13,252 nt of DNA from Treponema sp. (GTDB lineage Bacteria > Spirochaetota > Spirochaetia > Treponematales > Breznakiellaceae): assembly GCA_031271075.1 (NCBI GenBank), contig JAISWN010000215.1, forward strand, positions 1 to 13,252. The letters are read 5' to 3'. Under the pieces are notes generated by a model. That model worked only from the letters and a program-made list of their open reading frames with translations. It had not been told where the DNA came from and did no database searches. The position numbers were made by a program, and so were the translations under genes. Numbering within the stretch: the first letter of the stretch is position 1; every line of letters starts with the position of its first letter. Positions 5,988-13,252 of this stretch are shown here, one piece after another.

Positions 5988-7555
5988 TACAGAATGTACC
6001 TGCCCAGATCCTGATCCTTTACCAGGCCGCTGAGCTTGTCATCCACGTATTCGGCGGTAATGGGGATCTTCGCCGGGGCTATATCCGGGGCCTCAAAGGA
6101 AAGCTCCTCCAGAAGGCTCTCCATGATGGTGTGAAGCCGCCGGGCGCCGATATTCTCCAGCCGGGAGTTCACCTCCGCCGCCAGGACGGCCAGCCGTTCC
6201 ACCGCCTGGGGGCTGAACTCAATGTCGATATTCTCGGTGGCAAGAAGGCCGGTGTACTGCTTGGTTAGGGCGTTTTTGGGCTCCGTGAGGATCCGCAGAA
6301 AGTCGTCCTTGCCCAGGGAGTCCAGCTCCACCCGCAGGGGGAAGCGGCCCTGGAGTTCGGGGATCAGATCCGAGGGCTTACTCACGTTAAAGGCCCCGGC
6401 GGCGATAAAGAGGATATGATCCGTGTTTACCGGGCCCCACTTGGTGGTAACCGTGGCGCCTTCCACGATGGGAAGGATGTCCCGCTGCACCCCCTCGCGG
6501 CTTACATCGGGACCCCCGCCCCGTTCACCCCTGACGGCGATCTTGTCGATCTCGTCGATGAAAACGATGCCCGTTTCCTCCACCCGCTGCCGGGCCTCGT
6601 CGCTTACCCGATCCCGGTCGATGAGTTTTTCCGCCTCCTCACCGATCAGTATCTCCCTGGCCCGCTTAACCGACATCACCTTGTTCTTCTGGGTTCCCCC
6701 CAGGGCGCCCACCAGTTCGGAAATGCTGGCCCCGAATTCCTCCATACCCGCGCCCATCATCTCGAAGGAGGGAAACTGGGGGCTCTGCTGGATCTGGAAC
6801 TCTACGGTTCTATCCTCCAGTTTCCCTTCCCGGAGCATGATCCGGAATTTTTCCCTGGTTGAATTGTCCTTGTCGGCATCCTCCTTCCCCTTCTCCCCGG
6901 CAAGCCCTGCTTCGGCGGTTTCGGCGGTTTCGCCGCCTCCCGGAAGCTCTCCCACGGGAACGGGATCGCCTTTCCCCCCGTTCTTCCTGAAGACGGGAAT
7001 GCCTACCTGAATAGCGGCGCCCATTAAGCCCGGCTCCCCGGGTTTGTTGAAGGCGAAGGGGCGTACCACCGGCACGGGCTTGGCCTTGGAATTTTTGGTC
7101 TTTTTCCCGCTTCCCGGCAGGAGCAGATCCAGCAGGGCTTCCTCGGCCCGTTTCTCGGCCTCCGCCTTTACGCTTTCCTGCATCTCCTGTTTGACCATCT
7201 GAAAGCCGGCGGCCATGAGATCCCGGATCATGGACTCCACATCCCGGCCCACGTAGCCTACCTCGGTGTACTTGGTGGCCTCCACCTTGATAAAGGGGGA
7301 ACCGGCAAGTTTGGCAAGCCGGCGGGCAATCTCGGTCTTCCCCACCCCGGTGGGGCCTATCATGAGGATGTTTTTGGGGGCTATGTCTTCCCGGATCTCC
7401 GGATCCAACTTAAGCCGCCGGATACGGTTACGCAGGGCCACCGCCACGGCCCGTTTGGCTTTCTTCTGCCCCACAATGTACTTGTCCAGCTCAGCCACAA
7501 TTTCCCTGGGCGTTAAGCGTTCCATGTTTTTATCTGCCACTGTTCGATCTCCCAT
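5987..7555 (-). CDS. hslU: HslU (ClpY), ATPase/unfoldase subunit of the HslUV protease
   Basis: HslU is an AAA+ hexamer that unfolds proteins and feeds them to the HslV peptidase. I take ATG at 7555-7553 (522 residues) because GGAGG (7566-7570) lies 10 nt upstream; it overlaps the hslV stop as TAATG. A frame extension to 7600 and the inner ATG at 7525 lack such a site. Visible motifs: [16 protein letters not shown] (15-30), Walker A GPTGVGKT (67-74), pore loop GYVG (100-103), Walker B VFIDEID (331-337), GRFP (403-406), and the C-terminal LGRYIL that docks into HslV. E. coli HslU has 443 residues. The excess is mostly an enlarged I-domain: residues about 148-232 include a Lys/Pro-rich stretch and a low-complexity linker ([20 protein letters not shown]). 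The ClpX family is excluded by the I-domain and lack of a zinc finger. Confidence 0.97.
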   Translation of the reverse strand: MGDRTVADKNMERLTPREIVAELDKYIVGQKKAKRAVAVALRNRIRRLKLDPEIREDIAPKNILMIGPTGVGKTEIARRLAKLAGSPFIKVEATKYTEVGYVGRDVESMIRDLMAAGFQMVKQEMQESVKAEAEKRAEEALLDLLLPGSGKKTKNSKAKPVPVVRPFAFNKPGEPGLMGAAIQVGIPVFRKNGGKGDPVPVGELPGGGETAETAEAGLAGEKGKEDADKDNSTREKFRIMLREGKLEDRTVEFQIQQSPQFPSFEMMGAGMEEFGASISELVGALGGTQKNKVMSVKRAREILIGEEAEKLIDRDRVSDEARQRVEETGIVFIDEIDKIAVRGERGGGPDVSREGVQRDILPIVEGATVTTKWGPVNTDHILFIAAGAFNVSKPSDLIPELQGRFPLRVELDSLGKDDFLRILTEPKNALTKQYTGLLATENIDIEFSPQAVERLAVLAAEVNSRLENIGARRLHTIMESLLEELSFEAPDIAPAKIPITAEYVDDKLSGLVKDQDLGRYIL

Positions 7556-8103
7556 TACGACAATTCCTCCAGGGTAATGTGCCCGTTGGTATAGATACAA
7601 ATATCCCCCGCTATCCGGAGGCTCCTCTCGGCAATCTCCGCCGCGGAGAAGCCGCTCCCCTCAAGGTAGGCCAGGGCCGCGGCGTAGGCGTAATTCCCCC
7701 CGGAACCGATGGCCAGGGCGTCTCCGGCGGGCTCGATCACGTCCCCGGTGCCGGAGATCAGGAGTATCCTGGATCTGTCCGCCGCCAGGAGCATGGCCTC
7801 TAGCCGCCGCAGAGTCCGGTCGGTACGCCAGACTTTTGCCAGCTCCACCGCCGCCCGGAGAAGGTCGCCGGAATATTCCTTGAGCTTCTCCTCGAAGCGG
7901 TCAAAGAGGGTAAAGGCGTCCGCCGTGGCCCCGGCGAAACCGCAGAGAACCTTGCCGTCCAGCATGCTGCGGACCTTGCGGGCGTTGTTCTTCATCACCG
8001 TTTCGCCCAAAGTTACCTGCCCGTCCCCGGCCATGGCGACCTTGCCGTCCCGGCGCACCACAAGAACCGTGGTGGATCTTATCTTCACATCGTTCATAAC
8101 CAT
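7555..8103 (-). CDS. hslV: HslV (ClpQ), proteasome-like threonine peptidase
   Basis: HslV is the peptidase of the HslUV complex: a double hexamer of proteasome-beta-fold subunits with an N-terminal threonine nucleophile. The 182-residue product has [20 protein letters not shown] (10-29), [24 protein letters not shown] and [11 protein letters not shown], all family signatures. In E. coli the catalytic Thr follows the initiator Met directly; here it is Thr11, after a ten-residue leader (eight if translation starts at the second ATG, 8097). The mature enzyme must therefore lose this propeptide. Two AGGA motifs upstream (AGGACAGGAAAATG) fit either start. It follows xerC by 16 nt and overlaps hslU by one base, as expected for subunits made in fixed ratio. 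Confidence 0.97.
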   Translation of the reverse strand: MVMNDVKIRSTTVLVVRRDGKVAMAGDGQVTLGETVMKNNARKVRSMLDGKVLCGFAGATADAFTLFDRFEEKLKEYSGDLLRAAVELAKVWRTDRTLRRLEAMLLAADRSRILLISGTGDVIEPAGDALAIGSGGNYAYAAALAYLEGSGFSAAEIAERSLRIAGDICIYTNGHITLEELS

Positions 8104-8119
8104 TTTCCTGTCCTGTTTT

Positions 8120-9127
8120 TCATACTTTCCTCTCCGCGTGGGGGTGTGACTTGGCGTACACCTTCTTGAGGCGCTCCATATCTACGTGGGTGTAACGCTG
8201 GGTGGTGGACAGGCTGGCGTGTCCCAGGAGTTCCTGTACCACCCGGATGTCGCAGCCCGAATTTACCAGATGGGTGGCAAAACTGTGGCGCAGGCTGTGG
8301 GGATGGATGTTCTTCCCCAGGCCGGATCTTTCGGCGTAGCGGGCGATTATCCAGCGGATACCGGGTACGGAAATGGCGCCCCCTTTGTGGTTGACAAAGA
8401 GCCTATCCGTGGGGCTTTTTCCGTCCGGCCCCAGGGCCTTGAGCCTTGCCTCCCGTTCCGGCAGGTACCCCTCCAGGGCTTCCCGGGTTTCATCGGAAAA
8501 AAACACCTGCCTTTCCTTGTCGCCTTTGCCTATCACCCTTCCCCCGCTGAAATCAGCCTCGATCTTCTTAAGGGACAAGGCCGCCAACTCCGAGATCCGC
8601 AGGCCCCCGGAATACATGACCAGGATAAGCGCCTTGTCCCTGGCGGGCCAGAGGATCCCGGCGGTGTCGGGAAGCCCGGCGAAACTTGCCATCTCCCCCT
8701 CCCAGAGGAAACCGGGCAGGGTCTTGGGGCTCTTGAGGTTCCGCAGATCCCCGCAGGGATTGTCCTTCCGGTACCCGAAGCGGATAAGCCAGCGGTAGTA
8801 ACCCCGGATGGAGGAAAGGGCCCGGTTCACGCTTACCGAGGCGATGCCTTCGGCGCTCTGGTCGGTGATAAAGTTCCGCACCTCATAGGGGCTTGCCGCT
8901 TCCGGCCGGACACCCGCGTTGCCGCAGTAGTTGCCGAAATGTTCCAGATCCTTGCCGTAGGCTTCAAGGGTTCTGGGGGACAGCCCCCGGACCGAGGCCA
9001 GGTAGGAAAGGTACTCTGCCGCCGTGCCCCCCGCGCCGGAAACCGCGGGCTTTGCCCCGGCCTCTACCGGTCCGGCTTTCGCGGCGCCGGGTTTTAGCGC
9101 CCCGGCGGTTTTTTTATTCCCCATCAT
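8120..9127 (-). CDS. xerC: Site-specific tyrosine recombinase XerC (CodV type)
   Basis: Xer recombinases resolve chromosome dimers at dif together with FtsK. From the chosen ATG (9127-9125) the product has 335 residues. An Ala/Gly/Pro/Lys-rich tail covers about 1-34. The SAM-like core-binding domain follows (about 35-120; [19 protein letters not shown]), then the catalytic domain with a full set of active residues: Arg177 (GGLRISEL), the GKGDKER lysine near 201, His277 and Arg280 ([11 protein letters not shown]), His303 (GHASLSTT) and Tyr312 (QRYTHV). Most Xer proteins have about 300 residues; the tail accounts for the excess. The start is uncertain: GGGG at 9137-9140 sits 9 nt before 9127, ATG 9124 is adjacent, and the frame is open to 9166. 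It overlaps topA by 14 nt. Its place before hslVU matches codV of Bacillus, so xerC rather than xerD is the better name. Confidence 0.92.
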   Translation of the reverse strand: MMGNKKTAGALKPGAAKAGPVEAGAKPAVSGAGGTAAEYLSYLASVRGLSPRTLEAYGKDLEHFGNYCGNAGVRPEAASPYEVRNFITDQSAEGIASVSVNRALSSIRGYYRWLIRFGYRKDNPCGDLRNLKSPKTLPGFLWEGEMASFAGLPDTAGILWPARDKALILVMYSGGLRISELAALSLKKIEADFSGGRVIGKGDKERQVFFSDETREALEGYLPEREARLKALGPDGKSPTDRLFVNHKGGAISVPGIRWIIARYAERSGLGKNIHPHSLRHSFATHLVNSGCDIRVVQELLGHASLSTTQRYTHVDMERLKKVYAKSHPHAERKV

Positions 9128-11315
9128 GCTTATCATCCCCATCATCATCGCTGTGCAGGTAGTCACAGTCCGGGTTGATGCATGCCTTGCGGGCGCCGTT
9201 TTTCTTGTCGTATTTTTCCACCATGAACTGGCCGCACTTGGGGCATTTCTGGTCTATCGGCTTGAAGTGGCTGATAAAATCGCAGTCCGGATAGTTGGTG
9301 CAGCCGTAGAATTCCTTGCCCCGGCCCTTGGTCCGGCGGGCCACTACGTCTCCGCCGCATTTGGGGCACTTGGCCAGGGGAATGGATTTGGTGTTCCGGC
9401 ATTCGGGAAAGCCCGTGCAGGCAAGGAAGAAACCGAAACGGCCCAGCTTTTTCACCATGGGCTTGCCGCACTTTTCACACACATGATCGGTGGGCTCGTC
9501 CAGGGAACCCTTGAAGGATTCCAGGGTCTTTCCCACCTCATCCACCTGATCCTTGAAGGGATCCCAGAATTCCCGGATCATATCGGGCCACTTGACCGCG
9601 CTTTCCTCCACCTCGTCAAGTTTGGTTTCCATGTTCGCCGTAAAGGCGGTATCCACGTAACGGGGGAAATACTCCACCAGCATGTCGTTGATCAGCCGTC
9701 CCAGCAGGGTGGGCACAAGCTGGCGGTTGGACCGGGTTACGTAGTACCGATCCAGCAGCACCGATATGATAGGCGCGTAGGTGGAAGGCCGGCCTATGCC
9801 GTTTTCCTCCAGGGTCTTGACGATGGAGGCGTCGGTGTACCGGGACGGGCCCTGGGTAAAGTGCTGTTCGGGGTAGAATTTATCCGCGTGAACCTGCTCC
9901 CCCTCTATGAACGAGGGATAGACGTTTCCCTTCTCCTCCTTCGAGGCCAGAAGTTTCAACACCTTGTAGAAACCCTTTTCGATAAGCCTGCTGCCGGAGA
10001 TCCGGAAGATGCCCTCTTCCCCGCTGGATGGGGAAACCCGGATATCCGCGCTGAGGCTGCGGCTTTTGGCGCTGTTCATCTGGCTGGAAACGAAACGCTC
10101 CCAAATAATCGTGTAAAGCCGGAGCTGATCCCTGGTAAGGTAATCCTTAACGCTGTCCGGGGTATAGGAAACATAGGTGGGCCGGATCGCCTCGTGGGCG
10201 TCCTGGGCCTTCTTCCCCACCGAATACTCTATGGCCTTTTCGGGGAAATCCCCCGGGTAGTTCTGCCCCAGCCAGCCCCGCACCTCCTCCAGGGCGATCT
10301 GGGAGATCCGCACCGAATCGGTACGCATATAGGTGATAAGCCCTACCCGGCCCTCCCCGATATTCACTCCCTCGTAAAGCTGCTGGGCAAGCTGCATGGT
10401 CTTCCGGCTGATAAAGCCAAGACGGTTCGCCGCGGTCTGCTGGAGCTGGCTGGTGGTAAAGGGAGGCCGGGGCCGTAGGGTCTTGTCGGTTTCCCGGATC
10501 TCCGCCACCACGCAGGCGGCGTTCTTGATCTTTTCGATGATCTCGTTGACCTGGGCCTCGTTTTTAAGCTCCGGCTTCTTCCCCTGCCAGCTTACCAACT
10601 GGGCGGTGTAAGTGGTCTTGCCCTGCCGAAAGTCCGCCTCCAGGGTCCAGAATTCCTCGGGGATGAAGGATTCCACTTCCTTCTCCCTTTCACAGATAAG
10701 CCGTAAGGCCGCGGACTGCACCCGGCCGGCGGAGAGGCCGTTCTTCACCTTCTTCCACAGCAGGGGGGAAAGGTTGTAGCCCACCAGGCGATCCAGAACC
10801 CGCCGGGCCTTCTGGGCGTTTACCTTGGATTCGTCGATAGAACCGGGGCTGGCCACCGCGTCCCGGATCGCCGCGGGGGTTATCTCGTTAAAACTGATCC
10901 GCCGGATGGGTATATCCCCGTGTTTTTCGGTAATGGCGTTCCGCAGGTGCCAGGCAATGGCCTCCCCTTCCCGGTCATTATCGCTTGCCAGCAATACGGT
11001 GTCCGCCTTCCCGGCGTCTCCCCGGAGTTCCCTGAGTATCTTTGCCCGCCCCCGGACCGTGATATATTCAGGCTCGAAGTTGTTGTCCACATCGATGGCA
11101 AGCCGCGACTTGGGGAGATCGATCAGGTGTCCCATGGAGGCCTTAACCGTATACGAAGGGCCCAGGTACTTCTCGATGGTTTTCGCCTTGGCCGGGGATT
11201 CCACGATAACCAGGATCTTCTTTTCCGGCTTTTTTTTCAGGACCTCTTTCTTTGCCCGGCTCCGGGCCCTGGGCTTTTTTTCTGTCTTTACCACTGTTTC
11301 CGCGTCTATCGCCAT
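9114..11315 (-). CDS. topA: DNA topoisomerase I (type IA)
   Basis: TopA relaxes negative supercoils by single-strand cleavage and passage. The product has 733 residues from ATG 11315-11313. A very basic N-terminal tail (about 1-33, TEKKPRARSRAKK) precedes the Toprim domain, seen as ILVIVESPAKAKTIEKYLG (34-52) and SDNDREGEAIAWHL (111-124). The catalytic tyrosine is Tyr329 in GLITYMRTDSVR. GIGRPSTYAPII at about 506-517 is also typical. Three C-terminal zinc-ribbon modules follow: C613/C616/C633/C639, C650/C653/C672/C678 and C691/C694/C712/C717. The protein ends in an Asp-rich tail. The start overlaps the dprA end by 10 nt; the ribosome site is weak (AAGG about 10 nt upstream). The frame stays open to 11381, but inside dprA and without a better site. 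Topoisomerase III and reverse gyrase are excluded by the zinc modules and length. Confidence 0.97.
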   Translation of the reverse strand: MAIDAETVVKTEKKPRARSRAKKEVLKKKPEKKILVIVESPAKAKTIEKYLGPSYTVKASMGHLIDLPKSRLAIDVDNNFEPEYITVRGRAKILRELRGDAGKADTVLLASDNDREGEAIAWHLRNAITEKHGDIPIRRISFNEITPAAIRDAVASPGSIDESKVNAQKARRVLDRLVGYNLSPLLWKKVKNGLSAGRVQSAALRLICEREKEVESFIPEEFWTLEADFRQGKTTYTAQLVSWQGKKPELKNEAQVNEIIEKIKNAACVVAEIRETDKTLRPRPPFTTSQLQQTAANRLGFISRKTMQLAQQLYEGVNIGEGRVGLITYMRTDSVRISQIALEEVRGWLGQNYPGDFPEKAIEYSVGKKAQDAHEAIRPTYVSYTPDSVKDYLTRDQLRLYTIIWERFVSSQMNSAKSRSLSADIRVSPSSGEEGIFRISGSRLIEKGFYKVLKLLASKEEKGNVYPSFIEGEQVHADKFYPEQHFTQGPSRYTDASIVKTLEENGIGRPSTYAPIISVLLDRYYVTRSNRQLVPTLLGRLINDMLVEYFPRYVDTAFTANMETKLDEVEESAVKWPDMIREFWDPFKDQVDEVGKTLESFKGSLDEPTDHVCEKCGKPMVKKLGRFGFFLACTGFPECRNTKSIPLAKCPKCGGDVVARRTKGRGKEFYGCTNYPDCDFISHFKPIDQKCPKCGQFMVEKYDKKNGARKACINPDCDYLHSDDDGDDKHDGE

Positions 11316-12226
11316 AGATCTCTGCCTTTTTTTTCCCCGGTTTGCACCGGTTTCATATTCCACTCGTCCAATATATCCCAAGCTGTGCGGATGATTTTAG
11401 CCCCCTCCTCCGCCAGCCGGGCCGTGCCTGCCCCGCCGGGAGAGGGAACCACGCCGGCGGAGGCTACCCAGAGATCCCGGTTCTGTTCCAAGGCAAAACG
11501 GGCGGTGATCAGGGCCCCGGAATTTTCCGGCGCCTCCACAATCAGCACCCCCCGGGCCAGGGCGGAGATGATCCGGTTCCTGGCCGGGAAGTACCACTTC
11601 CGGGGCGGGGTTCCGGGGGGGTATTCGGAAAGGATAGCCCCGCCGGATTCCAGAATTCGCCGGGCCACAACCCGGTTTGCCGCGGGGTACACCTCGTCGG
11701 CCCCGGAACCCAGCACCGCCACGGCGGGGGCCCCGGCGGCATCCAGGCTGCCCCGGTGGGCCATGGCGTCGATTCCCAGGGCAAGCCCGGAAACCACGGT
11801 TACGCCCTGCCGGCTCAGTTCCCGGGCAATATCGAAAGCCTGGGCCAGGGCCCGGCCCGAAGGGCGGCGGGTTCCCACCACGGCCGCCACAGGCCGCTCC
11901 GGCCCGGGCAGAGCGCCCCGGAAAAAAAGCGCCGCCGGGGGATCGTACATCTCCCGGAGCAGGGGCGGATAGGCCGGGGAGACCAGGGAAACCCAGCGGA
12001 TTCCCCGGAGCCGGGCCGCGGCGGCGTCTTTCTCCGCCTGAACGCAAAGCTGCTCCATAGTCCAGGGCCGCCTTAAGGGGCGATCCAGAAACAACTCCAG
12101 ATCTTTCTTTGAAAGTATGGATAGTTCCCCTTCCCGGTCAAATTTCCGGCAGAGTTTTCCCCGCTCAAGAACGGTCAGGCCGGGAATACGGGCGATCATG
12201 AGGTCAAGGAGGCCCCGGTTATCCAT
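11306..12226 (-). CDS. dprA: DNA processing protein DprA (Smf)
   Basis: DprA binds incoming single-stranded DNA during transformation and loads RecA; it is also kept in many bacteria not known to be competent. The 306-residue product has an N-terminal helical region (about 1-75), then the extended Rossmann fold: VVGTRRPSGRALAQAF (116-131), VVSGLALGIDAMAHRGSL (144-161), VLGSGADEVYP (171-181), SEYPPGTPPRKWYFPARNRII (200-220), VIVEAPENSGALITA (228-242) and EEGAKII. Family members usually have VPG where this reads SAG (256-258), a small departure. No C-terminal winged-helix extension is present. ATG at 12226-12224 overlaps the end of the TPR gene by 8 nt. The last codons contain a run of eight A (11327-11334) that also forms part of the topA leader. 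Confidence 0.95.
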   Translation of the reverse strand: MDNRGLLDLMIARIPGLTVLERGKLCRKFDREGELSILSKKDLELFLDRPLRRPWTMEQLCVQAEKDAAAARLRGIRWVSLVSPAYPPLLREMYDPPAALFFRGALPGPERPVAAVVGTRRPSGRALAQAFDIARELSRQGVTVVSGLALGIDAMAHRGSLDAAGAPAVAVLGSGADEVYPAANRVVARRILESGGAILSEYPPGTPPRKWYFPARNRIISALARGVLIVEAPENSGALITARFALEQNRDLWVASAGVVPSPGGAGTARLAEEGAKIIRTAWDILDEWNMKPVQTGEKKGRDLWR

Positions 12227-12974
12227 ACACCTGCCCCCTTATGTAATCCCGGTTGTTCCGGGCTTCTTCCTGTTTTTTCGTGTCCCTGGTTGTAACCAGG
12301 ATACGGTCGTAAAGATCAATCGCCTCCGCGTACTGTCCGGTCATATAGTAGGCCCGGGCCAGGACAAACATGCCGTCCACATCCCGGGGCATAAGCTCCA
12401 GGTATCTGGACAAGTGGGGTATGGCCTCCCCGGGACGCTCAAGCTCAAAGGAGTAGAGCACCCCCAGGGCATAGCGGGGTTTGGCGTAAGCCTTGTCCAG
12501 TTCTATGGCCCGCAGGTAGGCCCGCTCGGAGAGGCCTAAGTACCCTTCCCGCCGGGAAACCTGCTCCCCCGGCTGGGGAAAATCCAGGGAAGACTTCGCC
12601 GCAATCCCCGCCGAAACGCCGGTAAGGTAAAAGATGGTGGGGTCTTCCGCGTTGTAACGGAGGGCCATTTCCAGGGCCTCCAGGGCGTCCTGGTGCATCC
12701 CCTTGTCCGCAAGCCGGGTGGCGAGGATCTTCCAGTAGGTTCCGGTCTGGGCCGCATCCCGCACGTGGGCTTCCACCGCTTCCCCGTAGGCGGCGATGGC
12801 GGCCCGGAGCCCTTCGATGGTTTCAGGCGGCCCGCCCTTGGGGCTGAGTTCCGCCATCCGGGCCGCCAGGGCGGCGTTGGTGTTCCGCTTTTCGTAGAAG
12901 TACACCCCCATGATGCCGCCGCCCAGGATAAGGACCACCAGGAGGCCCAGGATATTCTCTTTCCGTATCTTCAT
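12219..12974 (-). CDS. Membrane-anchored tetratricopeptide-repeat protein, function unknown
   Basis: I do not recognise a specific family beyond TPR. The 251-residue product starts with a short positive segment and one membrane helix (about 8-27, [19 protein letters not shown]), so the rest is most likely anchored on the periplasmic face. TPR-like helix pairs are visible at about 79-112 ([24 protein letters not shown]), 146-180 ([27 protein letters not shown]), 181-198 and 201-230 ([24 protein letters not shown]). A non-repeat segment rich in Ser/Pro/Gln (about 127-142) interrupts them. ATG at 12974-12972 overlaps the upstream recombinase stop as ATGA, with GGAGGG close by. The end overlaps dprA by 8 nt, so all three are translationally linked. 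TPR proteins act as protein-binding scaffolds; the partner cannot be read from the sequence. Confidence 0.85.
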   Translation of the reverse strand: MKIRKENILGLLVVLILGGGIMGVYFYEKRNTNAALAARMAELSPKGGPPETIEGLRAAIAAYGEAVEAHVRDAAQTGTYWKILATRLADKGMHQDALEALEMALRYNAEDPTIFYLTGVSAGIAAKSSLDFPQPGEQVSRREGYLGLSERAYLRAIELDKAYAKPRYALGVLYSFELERPGEAIPHLSRYLELMPRDVDGMFVLARAYYMTGQYAEAIDLYDRILVTTRDTKKQEEARNNRDYIRGQVYG

Positions 12975-13252
12975 GTGGCCCTCCGATCTCCCAGCCTGGG
13001 CAGGAATTTCCGGTGGCTCTCCCGGAGCTGCGCGGAATTCACATGGGTATAGATCTGGGTAGTGGTAATATCGCTATGCCCCAGGAGTTCCTGCACGGAA
13101 CGCAGATCCGCCCCCCCGGCCAGCAATTCGGTGGCGAAACTGTGCCGCAGGCTGTGGAGGCGGGAACCGGTTCCCAGGGAAAGGGTAAGGCGCCGGTAAT
13201 TTTTCCAGATCCCCTTCCGGGAAAGCCGCCCGCCGCTTCCGGTGATAAACAG
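12971..13252 (-). CDS. xerD: Xer-type tyrosine recombinase, C-terminal 93 residues (cut by window edge)
   Basis: Reading the minus strand from 13252 in the open frame gives 93 residues ending at TGA 12973-12971. They contain the last part of a tyrosine recombinase catalytic domain: [39 protein letters not shown], with the His and Arg of HxxR, the later His and the nucleophilic Tyr all present. The N-terminal domain and the catalytic Arg and Lys lie beyond the window. It is clearly distinct from the complete xerC in this window, though of the same family. The most economical reading is that this is xerD, the partner in dif recombination, but a phage-type integrase or XerA-like enzyme cannot be excluded from the fragment. 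The stop overlaps the TPR gene start (ATGA). Confidence 0.8.
   Translation of the reverse strand: MFITGSGGRLSRKGIWKNYRRLTLSLGTGSRLHSLRHSFATELLAGGADLRSVQELLGHSDITTTQIYTHVNSAQLRESHRKFLPRLGDRRAT

Noticed and set aside
7556..7600. An N-terminal extension of HslU by 15 residues inside hslV
   Set aside because: The ATG at 7555 has GGAGG 10 nt upstream and the TAATG junction; the extension resembles no HslU N-terminus.
9024..10478. A 484-codon open frame on the plus strand opposite topA
   Set aside because: Same cause: it shadows the topA coding frame, has no domain, and runs against every real gene in the window.
11316..11381. An N-terminal extension of TopA by 22 residues inside dprA
   Set aside because: The added residues resemble no TopA, lie inside the dprA C-terminus, and the inner ATG gives a shorter overlap like the other junctions of the cluster.
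1..13252. Mobile elements, CRISPR arrays, toxin-antitoxin or defence genes
   Set aside because: No spaced direct repeats, transposase, terminal inverted repeats or foreign-looking composition were seen. The Xer genes fit chromosome dimer resolution rather than an integrated element.

Overview
The window is one uninterrupted block of genes, all read from the minus strand (right to left). It almost certainly comes from a spirochaete of the Treponema group with a GC-rich genome. The FliG, FliF, FliH and HslU proteins read like treponemal orthologues, and the order dprA / hslV / hslU / flgB-flgC-fliE-fliF-fliG-fliH-fliI is the one known from spirochaetes. The phylum is inferred from protein resemblance and gene order; species cannot be named from this sequence.

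In transcription order the right half (13252 down to about 5990) holds housekeeping genes: the C-terminal end of a Xer tyrosine recombinase, a membrane-anchored TPR protein, dprA, topA, a second complete Xer recombinase (xerC/codV type), and the HslV peptidase with its HslU unfoldase. These genes are packed tightly: the first five junctions are ATGA or 8 to 14 nt overlaps, xerC and hslV are 16 nt apart, and hslV-hslU overlap as TAATG. This suggests one operon with translational coupling.

The left half (5932 down to 1) is the flagellar basal-body and export block: flgB and flgC (proximal rod), fliE (rod/MS-ring adaptor), fliF (MS ring), fliG (C-ring torque protein), fliH (export ATPase regulator) and the first 250 codons of fliI (export ATPase), cut by the window edge. 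Together they build the base of the periplasmic flagellum.

No intergenic stretch exceeds 96 nt. The longest (fliE-fliF) folds into two adjacent hairpins directly upstream of the fliF ribosome site. The fliG-fliH gap holds a hairpin with a U tract. The 54 nt gap before flgB has a weak sigma-28-like promoter candidate. No tRNA, rRNA, CRISPR array, insertion sequence or other mobile element is visible. I found no convincing undescribed system. The points worth a second look are the conserved superoperon order shared with Bacillus but lacking trmFO and codY, the structured flagellar leaders, the enlarged HslU I-domain, and homopolymer tracts at several gene starts.
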